From Geminicoccus harenae (GTDB lineage: Bacteria; Pseudomonadota; Alphaproteobacteria; Geminicoccales; Geminicoccaceae): a stretch of DNA of 63,650 bases. The position numbers and the translations under genes are program-made. The notes beneath the pieces were generated by a model. It did not search any database. It was given only the letters and a program-made list of their open reading frames with translations, and was not told the DNA's origin. The stretch covers positions 1 to 63,650 of the forward strand of contig NZ_JABGCL010000027.1 of NCBI RefSeq assembly GCF_019800005.1, in the 5' to 3' direction. Positions 32,821 through 41,810 of this stretch are shown in pieces; position 1 is the stretch's first letter, and every line of letters starts with the position of its first letter.

Positions 32821-33459
32821 CTAGCCGCCGTCCAGTGGCCAGCCCGGCCGGCGCATCCGGAACCGCGCGTCCGGCGTGATCTCGAAATAGTCGGCCGGCC
32901 CGCCGCCGCGCGTGATCGGGCGGGCGGCGGCCGTGTCGTAGATCCCGTCCTTCAGCAGCGTCCTGCGGATGCGGACCGCCACCACCTCGCCGAAGATCAT
33001 CCAGGTGGAGACCTTCTGGCCGTCCGCGCCTTCCAGCTGCAGGATCTGGGTGCGCCGGCACTCGAACGACACCGGGCTCTCGGCGACGTGCGGGACCTGG
33101 ACCACGGTGGACGCCGCAGGCGTGAGCCCGGCCAGCTGGAACTCGTCGATCTCGCGCGGTGCCGGCGTGCTGGTGAGGTTCATGCGCTCGGCCAATTCCC
33201 GCGTCGCCAGGTTCCAGCAGAACTCGCCCGTGTCCTGGATGTTCTGCAGGCTGTCCTTGGCGCCATTGCTGGCGAAGCCCACGAGCGGCGGCTTGTAGTT
33301 GAAAATATTGAAGAAGCTGTAGGGGGCGAGGTTCAGCCGGCCCTGGCCGTCCTGCGACGAGATCCAGCCGATCGGCCGGGGTGCCACCATCGCGTTGAAC
33401 GGGTCGTGCGGCAGCCCGTGGCCGTGCCTGGGCTCGTAATAGTGGAAGTCGTCGTGCAA
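32821..33459 (-). CDS. flavin reductase family protein
   Basis: A 212-residue FMN-binding split-barrel protein. APRPIGWISSQDGQGRLNLAPYSFFN near residue 25 is the family flavin site, followed by VGFASNGAKDSLQNI and FCWNLATREL. It belongs to the group that includes nitrilotriacetate monooxygenase component B-like reductases; the partner is unknown. TTG 33459 is the start, with AGGAGG 7 nt upstream and no suitable ATG. The 3' end is at 32821. Confidence 0.87.
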   Translation of the reverse strand: MHDDFHYYEPRHGHGLPHDPFNAMVAPRPIGWISSQDGQGRLNLAPYSFFNIFNYKPPLVGFASNGAKDSLQNIQDTGEFCWNLATRELAERMNLTSTPAPREIDEFQLAGLTPAASTVVQVPHVAESPVSFECRRTQILQLEGADGQKVSTWMIFGEVVAVRIRRTLLKDGIYDTAAARPITRGGGPADYFEITPDARFRMRRPGWPLDGG

Positions 33460-33598
33460 GGCCCTGCCTCCTCTGCTCGCCGGTGCAGGGCCGGATGCCG
33501 TCCATGCATTCGTGCGATGTGGCGCACCGGTATGGCCGGGTGCGTCACATCGGACTAGCTTCTCCTTCCTGTTTCACGCCCGACATGAAGTTGCCCTC

Positions 33599-34819
33599 TT
33601 GCCATCCTCCGCGACCACCAAGCCGGTGCTGGCCGGCCGCCGGACCGAGTTCATCGTCATCCTCGGCGCGCTTACGGCCTTCGGGCCGCTCGCCATCGAC
33701 ATGTACCTGCCGGCTTTCCCGACCCTGGCCCAGGCGTTCCGCACCGATATCGGCCATGTGCAGACGACGCTCGCCGCCTTCTTCCTGGCCTTCGCCCTGG
33801 GCCAGGCCGTGTGGGGCCCGCTCGCGGACAGCTACGGGCGCAGGCTGCCGCTGGTCATCGGCCTGATCCTGTTCGTCGTCACCTCGTTCGCCTGCACCAT
33901 GGCGCCCTCGATCGCGGCACTCGCGGTCCTGCGCTTCGTGCAGGGGCTGGCTGCCTGCGCCTCGGTCGTGATCGGGCGCGCCGTGGTGCGCGACCTGTTC
34001 CCGGCGGCCGACGCCATCCCGGTGTTCGCGGCCCTCATGCTGGTGACCGGGCTGGCGCCGATCCTGGCCCCCCTGCTCGGTGGCCAGCTTCTGGTGACGC
34101 TCGGCTGGCAGTCGGTGTTCTGGTTCCTGGCCCTGTTCGCCACCGGCTGTCTCGTCGCCGTGCTCGTCCGGCTCCCGGAAAGCCTGCCGCGCGCGATGCG
34201 GCGCTCGATCGCCCCGAACGCGGTGCTGGCGACCTATGCTGGCCTGCTGGTCGACCGGCGCTTCCTGATGCCGGCCCTGGCCGGCGGCTGTGCCATCGCC
34301 GGCATGTTCGCCTATATCGCGGGCGCACCGTTCGTGCTGATCGAGCTCTATGGCATCCCGGAGCGCCATTTCGGCTGGGTGTTCGGTGCCAATGCGATCG
34401 GCTTCGTGATCGTGGCCCAGGTCAATGCCCGGATCGCGCGCAAGGTCGACCCCAGCCGCATGATCCGCGCTGCCGGCATCATCCAGGTCCTGGCCTGCCT
34501 GGTCCTGCTGGCGGTGGCCTGGAGCGGACTGCACAGCCTGATCCTGACCCTGGTGCCCCTGTTCCTGTCGATCGCGAGCCTGGGCCTCCTGATGCCCAAC
34601 ACCACCGCGATCGCGATGGCCTCCTTCCCGGACCGGGCCGGTGCCGCCTCCGCCCTGCTCGGCACCGTGCAGTTCTCGCTGGCCGCTGCCGCCTCCAGCC
34701 TGGTGGGCATGCTGCATGACGGCACCGCCCGGCCGATGGCGACCGCGATCACGATCGGCGCGGTGATCGGCCTGGTGTTCGGCCGCAGGGTCGATGCCAG
34801 CGTGCTCCGGCGCCGGTGA
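33599..34819 (+). CDS. Bcr/CflA family drug efflux MFS transporter
   Basis: A protein of about 406 residues with twelve hydrophobic segments. LGALTAFGPLAIDMYLPAFP in helix 1 is diagnostic of the Bcr/CflA group. GPLADSYGRRLPL is the MFS motif A after helix 2, and RFVQGLAACASVVIGRAVVRD lies in helix 4. These proton-driven exporters remove bicyclomycin, chloramphenicol and related compounds. The start is uncertain: TTG 33599 leaves about 16 residues before helix 1, as in relatives; ATG 33512 adds 29 residues of doubtful coding. Confidence 0.88.
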   Translation: MPSSATTKPVLAGRRTEFIVILGALTAFGPLAIDMYLPAFPTLAQAFRTDIGHVQTTLAAFFLAFALGQAVWGPLADSYGRRLPLVIGLILFVVTSFACTMAPSIAALAVLRFVQGLAACASVVIGRAVVRDLFPAADAIPVFAALMLVTGLAPILAPLLGGQLLVTLGWQSVFWFLALFATGCLVAVLVRLPESLPRAMRRSIAPNAVLATYAGLLVDRRFLMPALAGGCAIAGMFAYIAGAPFVLIELYGIPERHFGWVFGANAIGFVIVAQVNARIARKVDPSRMIRAAGIIQVLACLVLLAVAWSGLHSLILTLVPLFLSIASLGLLMPNTTAIAMASFPDRAGAASALLGTVQFSLAAAASSLVGMLHDGTARPMATAITIGAVIGLVFGRRVDASVLRRR

Positions 34820-34909
34820 GGCGCCCCTGAGCCGGGCACGGCTTGCCGCTGTCGCCCAGGGTGCCTACCTGAAGCTACTTCTGCCCCACTGGAACGGACA
34901 GGCTGCGAC

Positions 34910-35602
34910 ATGATCGATCTCTACTACTGGCCGACCCCGAACGGCCACAAGATCACCATGTTCCTGGAGGAGGTCGGCCTTCCCTACCAGATCAAGCCGG
35001 TCAATATCGGCAAGGGCGAGCAGTTCGAGCCCGACTTCCTGAAGATCGCGCCGAACAACCGGATGCCGGCGATCGTCGACCATGAACCCTTGGGCGGCGG
35101 CGAGCCGATCAGCGTGTTCGAGAGCGGTGCGATCCTGGTCTATCTGGCCGACAAGACCGGCAAATTCCTGCCCACCGACCGGCGCCGCTACGACGTCCTC
35201 CAGTGGCTGTTCTGGCAGATGGGCGGCCTCGGGCCGATGGCCGGCCAGAACCACCATTTCGGCCGCTATGCGCCCGAAAAGATCCCCTACGCCATCGACC
35301 GTTACGTCAAGGAGACCGGCCGGCTCTATGGCGTGCTCGACCGGCGGCTGGCCGACCGGGAGTACATCGCCGGGGAATATTCCATTGCCGACATGGCCTC
35401 CTATCCCTGGATCGTCCCTTATGAGAACCAGGGCCAGAACCTGGAGGACTTCCCGCACCTGCAGCGCTGGTTCAACAAGATCAAGGCGCGGCCGGCCACG
35501 GAGCGCGCCTATGAGCACGCTGCCAAGGTGAACCCGGACGTGGGCAAGCCGATGGACGAGGAAGAGAAGAAGATCCTGTTCGGCCAGACCCACAAGCGCT
35601 GA
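34910..35602 (+). CDS. glutathione S-transferase (YfcG/YghU-like)
   Basis: A 230-residue GST. The thioredoxin-like N-domain has LYYWPTPNGHKITMFLEE, with Thr/Asn in place of a catalytic Tyr, then NNRMPAIVDHEP and ESGAILVYLADK (glutathione binding). The helical C-domain has MGGLGPMAGQNHHFGRYAPE, which is typical of the Nu-class YfcG/YghU proteins, known disulfide-bond reductases using glutathione. ATG 34910 has weak GGA upstream. It is followed closely by the AlkB-like gene (11 nt). Confidence 0.9.
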   Translation: MIDLYYWPTPNGHKITMFLEEVGLPYQIKPVNIGKGEQFEPDFLKIAPNNRMPAIVDHEPLGGGEPISVFESGAILVYLADKTGKFLPTDRRRYDVLQWLFWQMGGLGPMAGQNHHFGRYAPEKIPYAIDRYVKETGRLYGVLDRRLADREYIAGEYSIADMASYPWIVPYENQGQNLEDFPHLQRWFNKIKARPATERAYEHAAKVNPDVGKPMDEEEKKILFGQTHKR

Positions 35603-35613
35603 TCGACCGGCCG

Positions 35614-36291
35614 TTGACCGCCCGGGCGGCAACGGGCGGGGTGCCGTCCGGCAGCATCGCCCTGCCGGATGGCGTCGTCCATCTGCGGCACCATCTGGAC
35701 GAGACCGCGCAGCGGGACCTGGTCGACCAGGTCCTGCACGCGATCGGCGAGGCCTTCTGGTTCCAGCCGACCACGCCCCGCTGGAACCGGCCGTTCAGCG
35801 TGCGCATGAGCAATCTCGGCACGCTCGGCTGGGTCTCGGACCGCCGGGGCTACCGCTACCAGAAGGGCCATCCCGAATCCGGGCTGCCCTGGCCGGCCAT
35901 GCCCGCGGCCCTCTTGGAGCTATGGCGGCAGGTCGCCGGCCACCCGACGCTTCCCGAGGCCTGCCTCGTCAATCTCTACCGCGACACGGCCCGGATGGGT
36001 TTGCACCAGGACCGGGACGAGCACGATTTCTCGGCACCGGTCGTGTCGGTGTCGCTGGGCGATACCGCGATGTTCCGCCTGGGCGGCATGGAACGGAATG
36101 CCCCGACCAGATCGTTCCCGCTCACGAGCGGCGACGTGCTGGTACTGGGCGGGCCGGCACGGCTGGCCTTTCACGGGATCGACCGGATCCTGCCCGGCAG
36201 CTCGGACCTCATACCCGGGGGTGGCAGGATCAATCTGACCCTGCGCCGGGTCAGCCAGCCACTCGCCAAGATCGCATCGGCGGGTTCCTGA
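35614..36291 (+). CDS. alkB: AlkB-type alkylated DNA repair dioxygenase
   Basis: A 225-residue Fe(II)/2-oxoglutarate dioxygenase that removes methyl groups from DNA bases. Metal ligands are H and D of LHQDRDE (about residues 130-136) and H of FHGIDRI. RINLTLRRV near the end binds 2-oxoglutarate by its arginines. NLYRDTARMG and the N-terminal nucleotide-recognition lid WNRPFSVRMSNLG are typical of E. coli AlkB-type enzymes. TTG 35614 is used; GTG 35641 is a weaker option. Length agrees with AlkB. Confidence 0.9.
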   Translation: MTARAATGGVPSGSIALPDGVVHLRHHLDETAQRDLVDQVLHAIGEAFWFQPTTPRWNRPFSVRMSNLGTLGWVSDRRGYRYQKGHPESGLPWPAMPAALLELWRQVAGHPTLPEACLVNLYRDTARMGLHQDRDEHDFSAPVVSVSLGDTAMFRLGGMERNAPTRSFPLTSGDVLVLGGPARLAFHGIDRILPGSSDLIPGGGRINLTLRRVSQPLAKIASAGS

Positions 36292-36352
36292 ACCGGCGAC
36301 GGCCCGCTAAGGGAGGCCGGAACATCCCACCCGCCCGGCCGGAGAAGCCATC

Positions 36353-38185
36353 TTGTCCGCAACGCCGCGTCTCTGGCTGGCCGCGCTGGCGGCCCTGCTG
36401 GGCCTCCTGCTGGCAGGGCCCGCACCCGCGCAGGACGGGCCGCTCAGCCCGCCCGACACGAGCAGCCCGCGCGCGACGCTCCAGAGCTTCCTGCACAACT
36501 TCCACGAGGCCACGCGCCGCTGGTATCATGGCGAGACGGCGGCCCTGGCCGACGTACCGCTCGGGCGCGCGCTCTCGACCCTCGATCTTAGCGGCGTGCC
36601 CGAGGCGAACCGGGCCGAGCGCAGCGTCGAGCTGGCCTTCCAGCTCCAGGGGATCCTCCAGCGCATCGAGCTGCCGCCGGAAGACCAGGTGCCGGACGCG
36701 GCTGCGGTCGCCGCCGACGGCATCACGAGCTGGCGGATCCCGGACACCGAGCTGGTCATCTCCCGGCAGGCGGACGGCCCCATGGCGGACCGCTTCCTGT
36801 TCAGCCAGGAAACGGTAACCCGCCTGCCGCTCTTCTTCGCCCGAGTGCACGACCTGCCGGTCCTGCCCAGCGAGATGGCGATTCCCGGCGCCTACGATGC
36901 GTTCCGGCTGGGCCCCGGGCCCGGCATGCCGGCGCTGCTGGCCGACTGGTTCAAGCGGCTGCCGCCTTCCGCCTACCGGCTGGTCCTGGACGAGCCCCTG
37001 TGGAAGTGGCTGGCGCTGCTGGCGGTCCTGCTGCTGGCACTGCCGGCCGTCGCACTGCTGAGCTGGCTGGGCCTGCGGCTGGACCGGCGGCTTGCAGAAG
37101 CGCCACCGCTCCTGCAGCTCGGCCAGCCGCTTGCCGCGCTGGCGACCCTGCTCCTGACCCTCTGGCTCAATTACCTGTCGGGCCAGCCGCTGCGCCTGAC
37201 CGGGCAGGCGCTGATCGGGGCCACCGTGGCCACCGAGTTCGCGTTCTTCGCCGCCGCGGCCTGGCTGGTCTTCGTGGTGACCAACCGCGCCGGTGCGGCG
37301 ATCGTCCACGCCCAGAACCGCCGGCCGCGCAGCATCGACGCCCAGCTCATCCGCCTGTCGTTCCGCCTGCTCGGCATCTTCGGCATCCTCTACATCGCCG
37401 TGCACGCCGCCGATAAGCTGGGCGCACCGGTGGGGCCCCTCCTGGCCGGCATCGGGGTCACCGGGCTGGCGATCGCGCTCGCCGTGCGCCCGACCATGGA
37501 GAACGTGATCGCCGGCTTCATGCTGTTCGCCGACCGGCCGGTGCGGATCGGCGAGTTCTGCCAGTTCGGCGACAAGATGGGCACGGTGGAGGAGATCGGC
37601 CTGCGCTCGACCCGGATCCGCGGGCTGGACCGGACGGTGATCACCGTGCCGAACGCCGACTTCTCGCAGATGCAGATCGTGAACTTCACCCGACGCGACC
37701 AGATGCTGTTCAACCCGACGATCGCGCTCGGCTACGACACCACCACCGACCAGCTGCGCTACATCCTGGCCCGCATCCGCGAGATGCTGATCCGCCACCC
37801 CCGCGTCCTCAACGATCCGGCGCGCATCCGCTTCGCCGGCTACAGCGCCGCCGCCCTCAACCTGGAGGTCTTCGCCTTCGTCGGCTCCACCGACTATGCC
37901 GAGTTCCTGGGCATCCGCGAGGACCTGAACCTCCGGATCAAGGAGATCGTCGAGAGCTCGGGCGCGCGCTTCGCGCTGCCGATCCAGCGCGTGCGCTGGT
38001 CGCGGGACGAGGAGCCGGACGATACGCGGATTCGGGAGATCCATGCGGAGGTCGAGAACTGGCGCAAGGACATGCGCCTGCCCTTCCCCGACTTCGCCGA
38101 GCACGAGCGCCATGCCCTGGCCGACACCCTGCCCTTCCCGCCGGAAGGCTCCACCGCCTACCGGCGGCAGGACGCCGCCGGCTGA
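36353..38185 (+). CDS. mechanosensitive ion channel, MscS family
   Basis: A 610-residue protein with a signal peptide (ending APAQ near residue 24). A periplasmic domain of about 190 residues follows, then four or more transmembrane helices from about residue 215. The pore helix and MscS barrel are recognisable: LLAGIGVTGLAIALAVRPTMENVIAGFMLFADRP and then GEFCQFGDKMGTVEEIGLRSTRIR. The C-terminal cytoplasmic part is alpha/beta with a charged end. It protects cells in hypo-osmotic shock by opening under membrane tension. TTG 36353 has GGAG 8 nt upstream. Confidence 0.9.
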   Translation: MSATPRLWLAALAALLGLLLAGPAPAQDGPLSPPDTSSPRATLQSFLHNFHEATRRWYHGETAALADVPLGRALSTLDLSGVPEANRAERSVELAFQLQGILQRIELPPEDQVPDAAAVAADGITSWRIPDTELVISRQADGPMADRFLFSQETVTRLPLFFARVHDLPVLPSEMAIPGAYDAFRLGPGPGMPALLADWFKRLPPSAYRLVLDEPLWKWLALLAVLLLALPAVALLSWLGLRLDRRLAEAPPLLQLGQPLAALATLLLTLWLNYLSGQPLRLTGQALIGATVATEFAFFAAAAWLVFVVTNRAGAAIVHAQNRRPRSIDAQLIRLSFRLLGIFGILYIAVHAADKLGAPVGPLLAGIGVTGLAIALAVRPTMENVIAGFMLFADRPVRIGEFCQFGDKMGTVEEIGLRSTRIRGLDRTVITVPNADFSQMQIVNFTRRDQMLFNPTIALGYDTTTDQLRYILARIREMLIRHPRVLNDPARIRFAGYSAAALNLEVFAFVGSTDYAEFLGIREDLNLRIKEIVESSGARFALPIQRVRWSRDEEPDDTRIREIHAEVENWRKDMRLPFPDFAEHERHALADTLPFPPEGSTAYRRQDAAG

Positions 38186-38195
38186 GGCACCGACG

Positions 38196-38801
38196 TCAGT
38201 TCGGCCGCCAGTCGATCGGCACATGGCCCGGCTGCGACCTCACCCGCTCCAGCCAGGCCCAGATCCGCGGAAAGGCGGTGAGGTCGAAGCCGCCCTCATG
38301 GGCGACGTGGGTGTAGGCATAGAGGGCGATGTCGGCCACGCCATAGCGTTCGCCCACCAGATAGTGCCGGCCCGCCAGGTGCTGCTCCATCACCGCAAGC
38401 GCCGCATGACCCCGCTCCAGCAGGCGGGGCAGGTCGGCCTGGCGCGGATCATTCGGTGCCATCCGCAGGAAGCGCGCCACGGCGAGATAGGGCTCGTGGC
38501 TGTACTGCTCGAAGAACAGCCATTGCAGGGTCTGGGCGCGCTCCAGCCGCTCGGTCGGCCAGAACGCGCTATCGACGGCGAGATAGCAGAGGATCGCCCC
38601 GCTCTCGCTTAAGATCGTACCGTCCTGGAGCTGCAGGACGGGGATCCTGCCGGTCGGGTTGAGCGCCAGGAACTCCGGCCGGCGCGTCGCACCCGCCACC
38701 ACGTCGTGCTCCACCAGCCGGAACGGGATGCCCAGCTGGTGCAGGAGCAGGCGCACCTTGTAGCCGTTGCCGGACGGCAGGTAGTCGTGAAGGATCAGCA
38801 T
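38196..38801 (-). CDS. glutathione S-transferase
   Basis: A 201-residue GST with LPSGNGYKVRLLLHQLGIPF at the N-terminus (Ser as possible catalytic residue), NPTGRIPVLQLQDG, and SESGAILCYLA. The C-terminal domain has GERYGVADIALYAYTHVAHEGG, the N-capping motif of GSTs. It belongs to a different subgroup from the GST at 34910. Substrate is unknown. It converges on the MscS gene with 10 nt between. ATG 38801 follows the upstream gene by 38 nt, so it may be co-transcribed with it. Confidence 0.9.
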   Translation of the reverse strand: MLILHDYLPSGNGYKVRLLLHQLGIPFRLVEHDVVAGATRRPEFLALNPTGRIPVLQLQDGTILSESGAILCYLAVDSAFWPTERLERAQTLQWLFFEQYSHEPYLAVARFLRMAPNDPRQADLPRLLERGHAALAVMEQHLAGRHYLVGERYGVADIALYAYTHVAHEGGFDLTAFPRIWAWLERVRSQPGHVPIDWRPN

Positions 38802-38839
38802 CGCGAAGCTCCACCGGCGGCCAGCACCGCGCCGTCGCC

Positions 38840-39847
38840 TCAGCCGGGTGCTATGTCCACCCAGCTCGCCGTCTCGGCCGCACGGAACACCGCATCGATC
38901 ACCCGCATGTTGCGGAAGCTGTCCTCCAGCGGCACCGGCTGCTCGTGGCCGTCCAGGATCGCCTTGGCCAGCGCGTCCATCATGATCCCGTACTGGTCGC
39001 AGGTGGGGATCTCGATCACCTCCCGCGCATCCTGGCGCAGCTCGCCATGGTCCAGGTACAGGCGGCAGGGCCGGTCGTTCGGGGCGTTGAACGGGATCTC
39101 GACCTCGACCCGCCCGGTCTCGCCGACGAACGACATGGTCTGCCGGGGCGCCATCTGAGTCCCGTAGGTGAAGGCGCTGGTGAAGTCGCCGAAGTCCAGG
39201 ATCACCGAGCCGCGCCGGTCGATGCCGGTCGTGAGATCGCGCTCGATCACCGCGCTCACCCGCAACGGCTCCTGCCCGCTGACGAAGCGCGAGGTGGTGA
39301 TCGGGTAGCAGCCTATGTCGAGCAGGCCGCCGCCGCCCCATTCGCGGACATTGCGGACATTGGCGGGATCGGTGTTGTGGTAGGAGAAATGCCCGGTGAT
39401 CGCGAGCAGCCTGCCGATCTCGCCGCGCTCCACGATGGCGCGCGCCTTGTGCCATTGCGGATGGGTGCGGACCATGAAGGCTTCCTGGATGACCTTGCCG
39501 GTCCGCTCGCGCACCTCGAGCAGGCGCCGCGCATCCGCCTCGTCCAGGCCCAGCGGCTTCTCGCACAGCACGTGCTTGCCGGCCTCGGCGGCCTTGATCG
39601 TCCAGGGCACGTGCTCGTGGTTGGGCAGCGGGTTGTAGATGAGGTCGATCCCGGGGTCGGCCAGCAGTTCCTCATAGGAGCCATAGGCCCGGGGCAGGCC
39701 CAGCTCCCTGGCCGCCGCCTCTGCCTTGGCCAGGGTGCGCGAGGCCAGCGCCACGGGCTCCGCGTAGTGACAGTCGCGCATCGGCGGGATGACCTTGGTC
39801 GTCGCGATCTTCGCCGCCCCCAGGATCCCCACACTCAGCTTCGCCAT
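38840..39847 (-). CDS. Gfo/Idh/MocA family oxidoreductase
   Basis: A 335-residue NAD(P)-dependent dehydrogenase. VGILGAAKIATTKVIPPM is the Rossmann motif at the start. NPLPNHEHVPWTIKAAEAGKHVLCEKPL (about residues 70-100) includes the EKP signature; the Lys is catalytic. The C-domain has GGGGLLDIGCYPI, with the conserved Asp and a Tyr rather than His as the second acid/base. It oxidises a hydroxyl of a sugar or cyclitol, or acts as dihydrodiol dehydrogenase; which is not clear. GGAGG precedes ATG 39847. Confidence 0.9.
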   Translation of the reverse strand: MAKLSVGILGAAKIATTKVIPPMRDCHYAEPVALASRTLAKAEAAARELGLPRAYGSYEELLADPGIDLIYNPLPNHEHVPWTIKAAEAGKHVLCEKPLGLDEADARRLLEVRERTGKVIQEAFMVRTHPQWHKARAIVERGEIGRLLAITGHFSYHNTDPANVRNVREWGGGGLLDIGCYPITTSRFVSGQEPLRVSAVIERDLTTGIDRRGSVILDFGDFTSAFTYGTQMAPRQTMSFVGETGRVEVEIPFNAPNDRPCRLYLDHGELRQDAREVIEIPTCDQYGIMMDALAKAILDGHEQPVPLEDSFRNMRVIDAVFRAAETASWVDIAPG

Positions 39848-39919
39848 GATGCCCCGCCTCCCTTCCACCGCTGCGTTGAGCCCGGTTTGCCGGTCGGCGG
39901 GGCATGGATCAAGCCCGGT

Positions 39920-41275
39920 TCACTTGCGGTCGAGGAAGTCGCCGACCTCCAGCAGGACCAGCTCGTTGGAATCGGCCCGGTCGACGAACCGCCCGGCCGA
40001 GAACGGCAGGTTGTTGTCGTTGCCGACCACGATCCGGCCGGGCCCAGCCACGTCCACGTTCTCGATCGTGAAGAACGGGAAGTCGAGCTTGCCGTCCGCC
40101 CCGCCCTGGCGCGCCAGCCCGTCGGGGTCGGCGATGTCCATCAGGTCCAGATGCGCGATCTTGCGCACCGGCCGGCCGGGCTCACCCAGCTCGATCAGAT
40201 AGACGCGCTTGAACGCGGCCGGGCTGGCGATGCAGCGCTCGGTGACCTGGCCTTGGCACGCATCGGCCGGCGAGCCCTCCAGATTGTCCCGCTCGATCAC
40301 CAGGCCGCGCGTGGCATCGATCATGTTGAAGTCGCCGATCGCGTGGCCATCCGCTTCCAGCGGGTAGAACCAGGAGCGGCCGCTCCAGGCACCCTGCGCG
40401 GTGTCGAACTCCAGGATGCGCAGCGCCTCCTTCCCGTCCACGGCCTCTGGCTGCCCCTCCCCGCCCAGGAGCGGCCCCTCCAGCAGCGGGTAGAGGAAGG
40501 CGCCGTCCGGCGACTGCGCCATGCCCTCGAAGCCCTTGGAGCGCCGGACCTCGAACGTGACCGGCCCGGGTGCCGGCGGCATCAGGACGGCAGGATGATC
40601 GGCCGAGCGCACCGTGCGGCCGCCGACCAACGTCTCCACCACGCGCAGCACCCGGCCGGTCCGGTCGACCTCCAGCAGATAGGGGCCGAACTCCTCACCG
40701 ATCCAGTAGCGGTCGCCGACCGGCTGGATGCTCTCCGGATCGAAGTCGGCCCCGGTCAGATGGCGCTCGGCGGTGGTCTCGGTCGCGATCCGGAACGGCA
40801 CGACCCGGTCGGGGTCATGGAGGAAGGTGGTCCTGACCCGCCGCATCCGGCCGGACTCCCAGTCGGCTTCGAGCTCGTGGAACATCAGGAGCGTGTCGGC
40901 CGAGTTGGCCTTGGCGCCGAAGCCATTGTCGGTCAGCACCAGGAACCGGTCGCCGCCCAGCGAGCGGATGCCCGAGAAGCCCTGCACCGGCTGGCCGACC
41001 AGCGGGAAGGCCAGCCCGGTCGGGCGGACCTGCCCGCCGGCATTGGTGGTGCCGTCCAGGCTGCCGGGCTCGTCCACCCGCAGGTTGCCGGGAGCGGCGA
41101 ACTTGCCGGAGGTCTGGAACAAGGCGGGCGCGTCCGCCGGCGGCGGCACCATGGTCATGGCCGGCAGCACGGCATGGCCGGCCAGCTCCGCCGGCACCGG
41201 CTCGGCACCGGCGGGCGACGTGGCCATCGCGGCGAACGCGACCCCGGCCAGAAGACAGGACAAGGCCTTGCGCAT
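39920..41275 (-). CDS. exported esterase-like activity of phytase family protein
   Basis: A 451-residue exported protein with signal peptide (about residues 1-24, ending PAGA). Matches the phytase-like esterase domain: GFSGIRSLGGDRFLVLTDNGFGAKANS, then GADFDPESIQPVGDRYWIGEEFGPYLLEVD and GFEGMAQSPDGAFLYPLLEG. The later FTIENVDVAGPGRIVVGNDNNLPFS carries acidic and Asn residues that could bind Ca2+. The fold is a six-bladed propeller in relatives; its substrate is not known. GGAG lies 6 nt before ATG 41275. Confidence 0.87.
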   Translation of the reverse strand: MRKALSCLLAGVAFAAMATSPAGAEPVPAELAGHAVLPAMTMVPPPADAPALFQTSGKFAAPGNLRVDEPGSLDGTTNAGGQVRPTGLAFPLVGQPVQGFSGIRSLGGDRFLVLTDNGFGAKANSADTLLMFHELEADWESGRMRRVRTTFLHDPDRVVPFRIATETTAERHLTGADFDPESIQPVGDRYWIGEEFGPYLLEVDRTGRVLRVVETLVGGRTVRSADHPAVLMPPAPGPVTFEVRRSKGFEGMAQSPDGAFLYPLLEGPLLGGEGQPEAVDGKEALRILEFDTAQGAWSGRSWFYPLEADGHAIGDFNMIDATRGLVIERDNLEGSPADACQGQVTERCIASPAAFKRVYLIELGEPGRPVRKIAHLDLMDIADPDGLARQGGADGKLDFPFFTIENVDVAGPGRIVVGNDNNLPFSAGRFVDRADSNELVLLEVGDFLDRK

Positions 41276-41354
41276 CGAGATCTCCAAGGGCAGCGGCTGT
41301 GGTGCCGCTGCGGTTAGAGACGTGCGATGACGGCCAGATGACCGGCCGGCCTTT

Positions 41355-41777
41355 TCAGCCGTGAACGCCGTCCAGCTCGGGCAGCAGGACCACGCTTTCC
41401 TGCTCGTTCGGATCGGTCCGGGCGATCAGGGCCACGCAGCGCTCGCTCGGGCTGCTGTTGTAGGGCTGGTGCGGCATGTCCGCCGGGATGTAGAGGAAAT
41501 CCCCGGCATTGGCCTCCAGATGCTCGGTCAACCCCTCGCCGTACCACATGCCCGAGGTGCCGCTCAGCACGTAGAGCGCCGTCTCGTGCGCGGCATGCTT
41601 GTGCGCCTTGGCCTTGGCGCCGGGCGGGATGGTGACGAGCTGCAGGTGGATGCCGCGGGCACCCACCGATTCCGCCGAGATTGCGGGCGTGTAGGAGAGT
41701 GCCTGCTTGCCGGTGAAGGTCTGCCCGGCCCGCACCACCCGGCAGGTCGAGGCACCCTTGGTCGCCTCATCCGTCAT
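41355..41777 (-). CDS. cupin-domain protein
   Basis: A 140-residue single-domain cupin. Metal-binding motif 1 is PPGAKAKAHKHAAHETALYVLSG (H, H and E ligands at about residues 62-68), and motif 2 is NAGDFLYIPADMPHQPYN. Cupins of this size are often dioxygenases, isomerases or binding proteins; no activity can be assigned. ATG 41777 has GGAGG 8 nt upstream; ATG 41792 is the alternative. It follows coaA by 33 nt in the same direction. A broken cupin at 45150 resembles it in outline. Confidence 0.87.
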   Translation of the reverse strand: MTDEATKGASTCRVVRAGQTFTGKQALSYTPAISAESVGARGIHLQLVTIPPGAKAKAHKHAAHETALYVLSGTSGMWYGEGLTEHLEANAGDFLYIPADMPHQPYNSSPSERCVALIARTDPNEQESVVLLPELDGVHG

Positions 41778-41810
41778 CGCCTCATCCTCCATGGTTCATG
41801 CGTCAGCCCG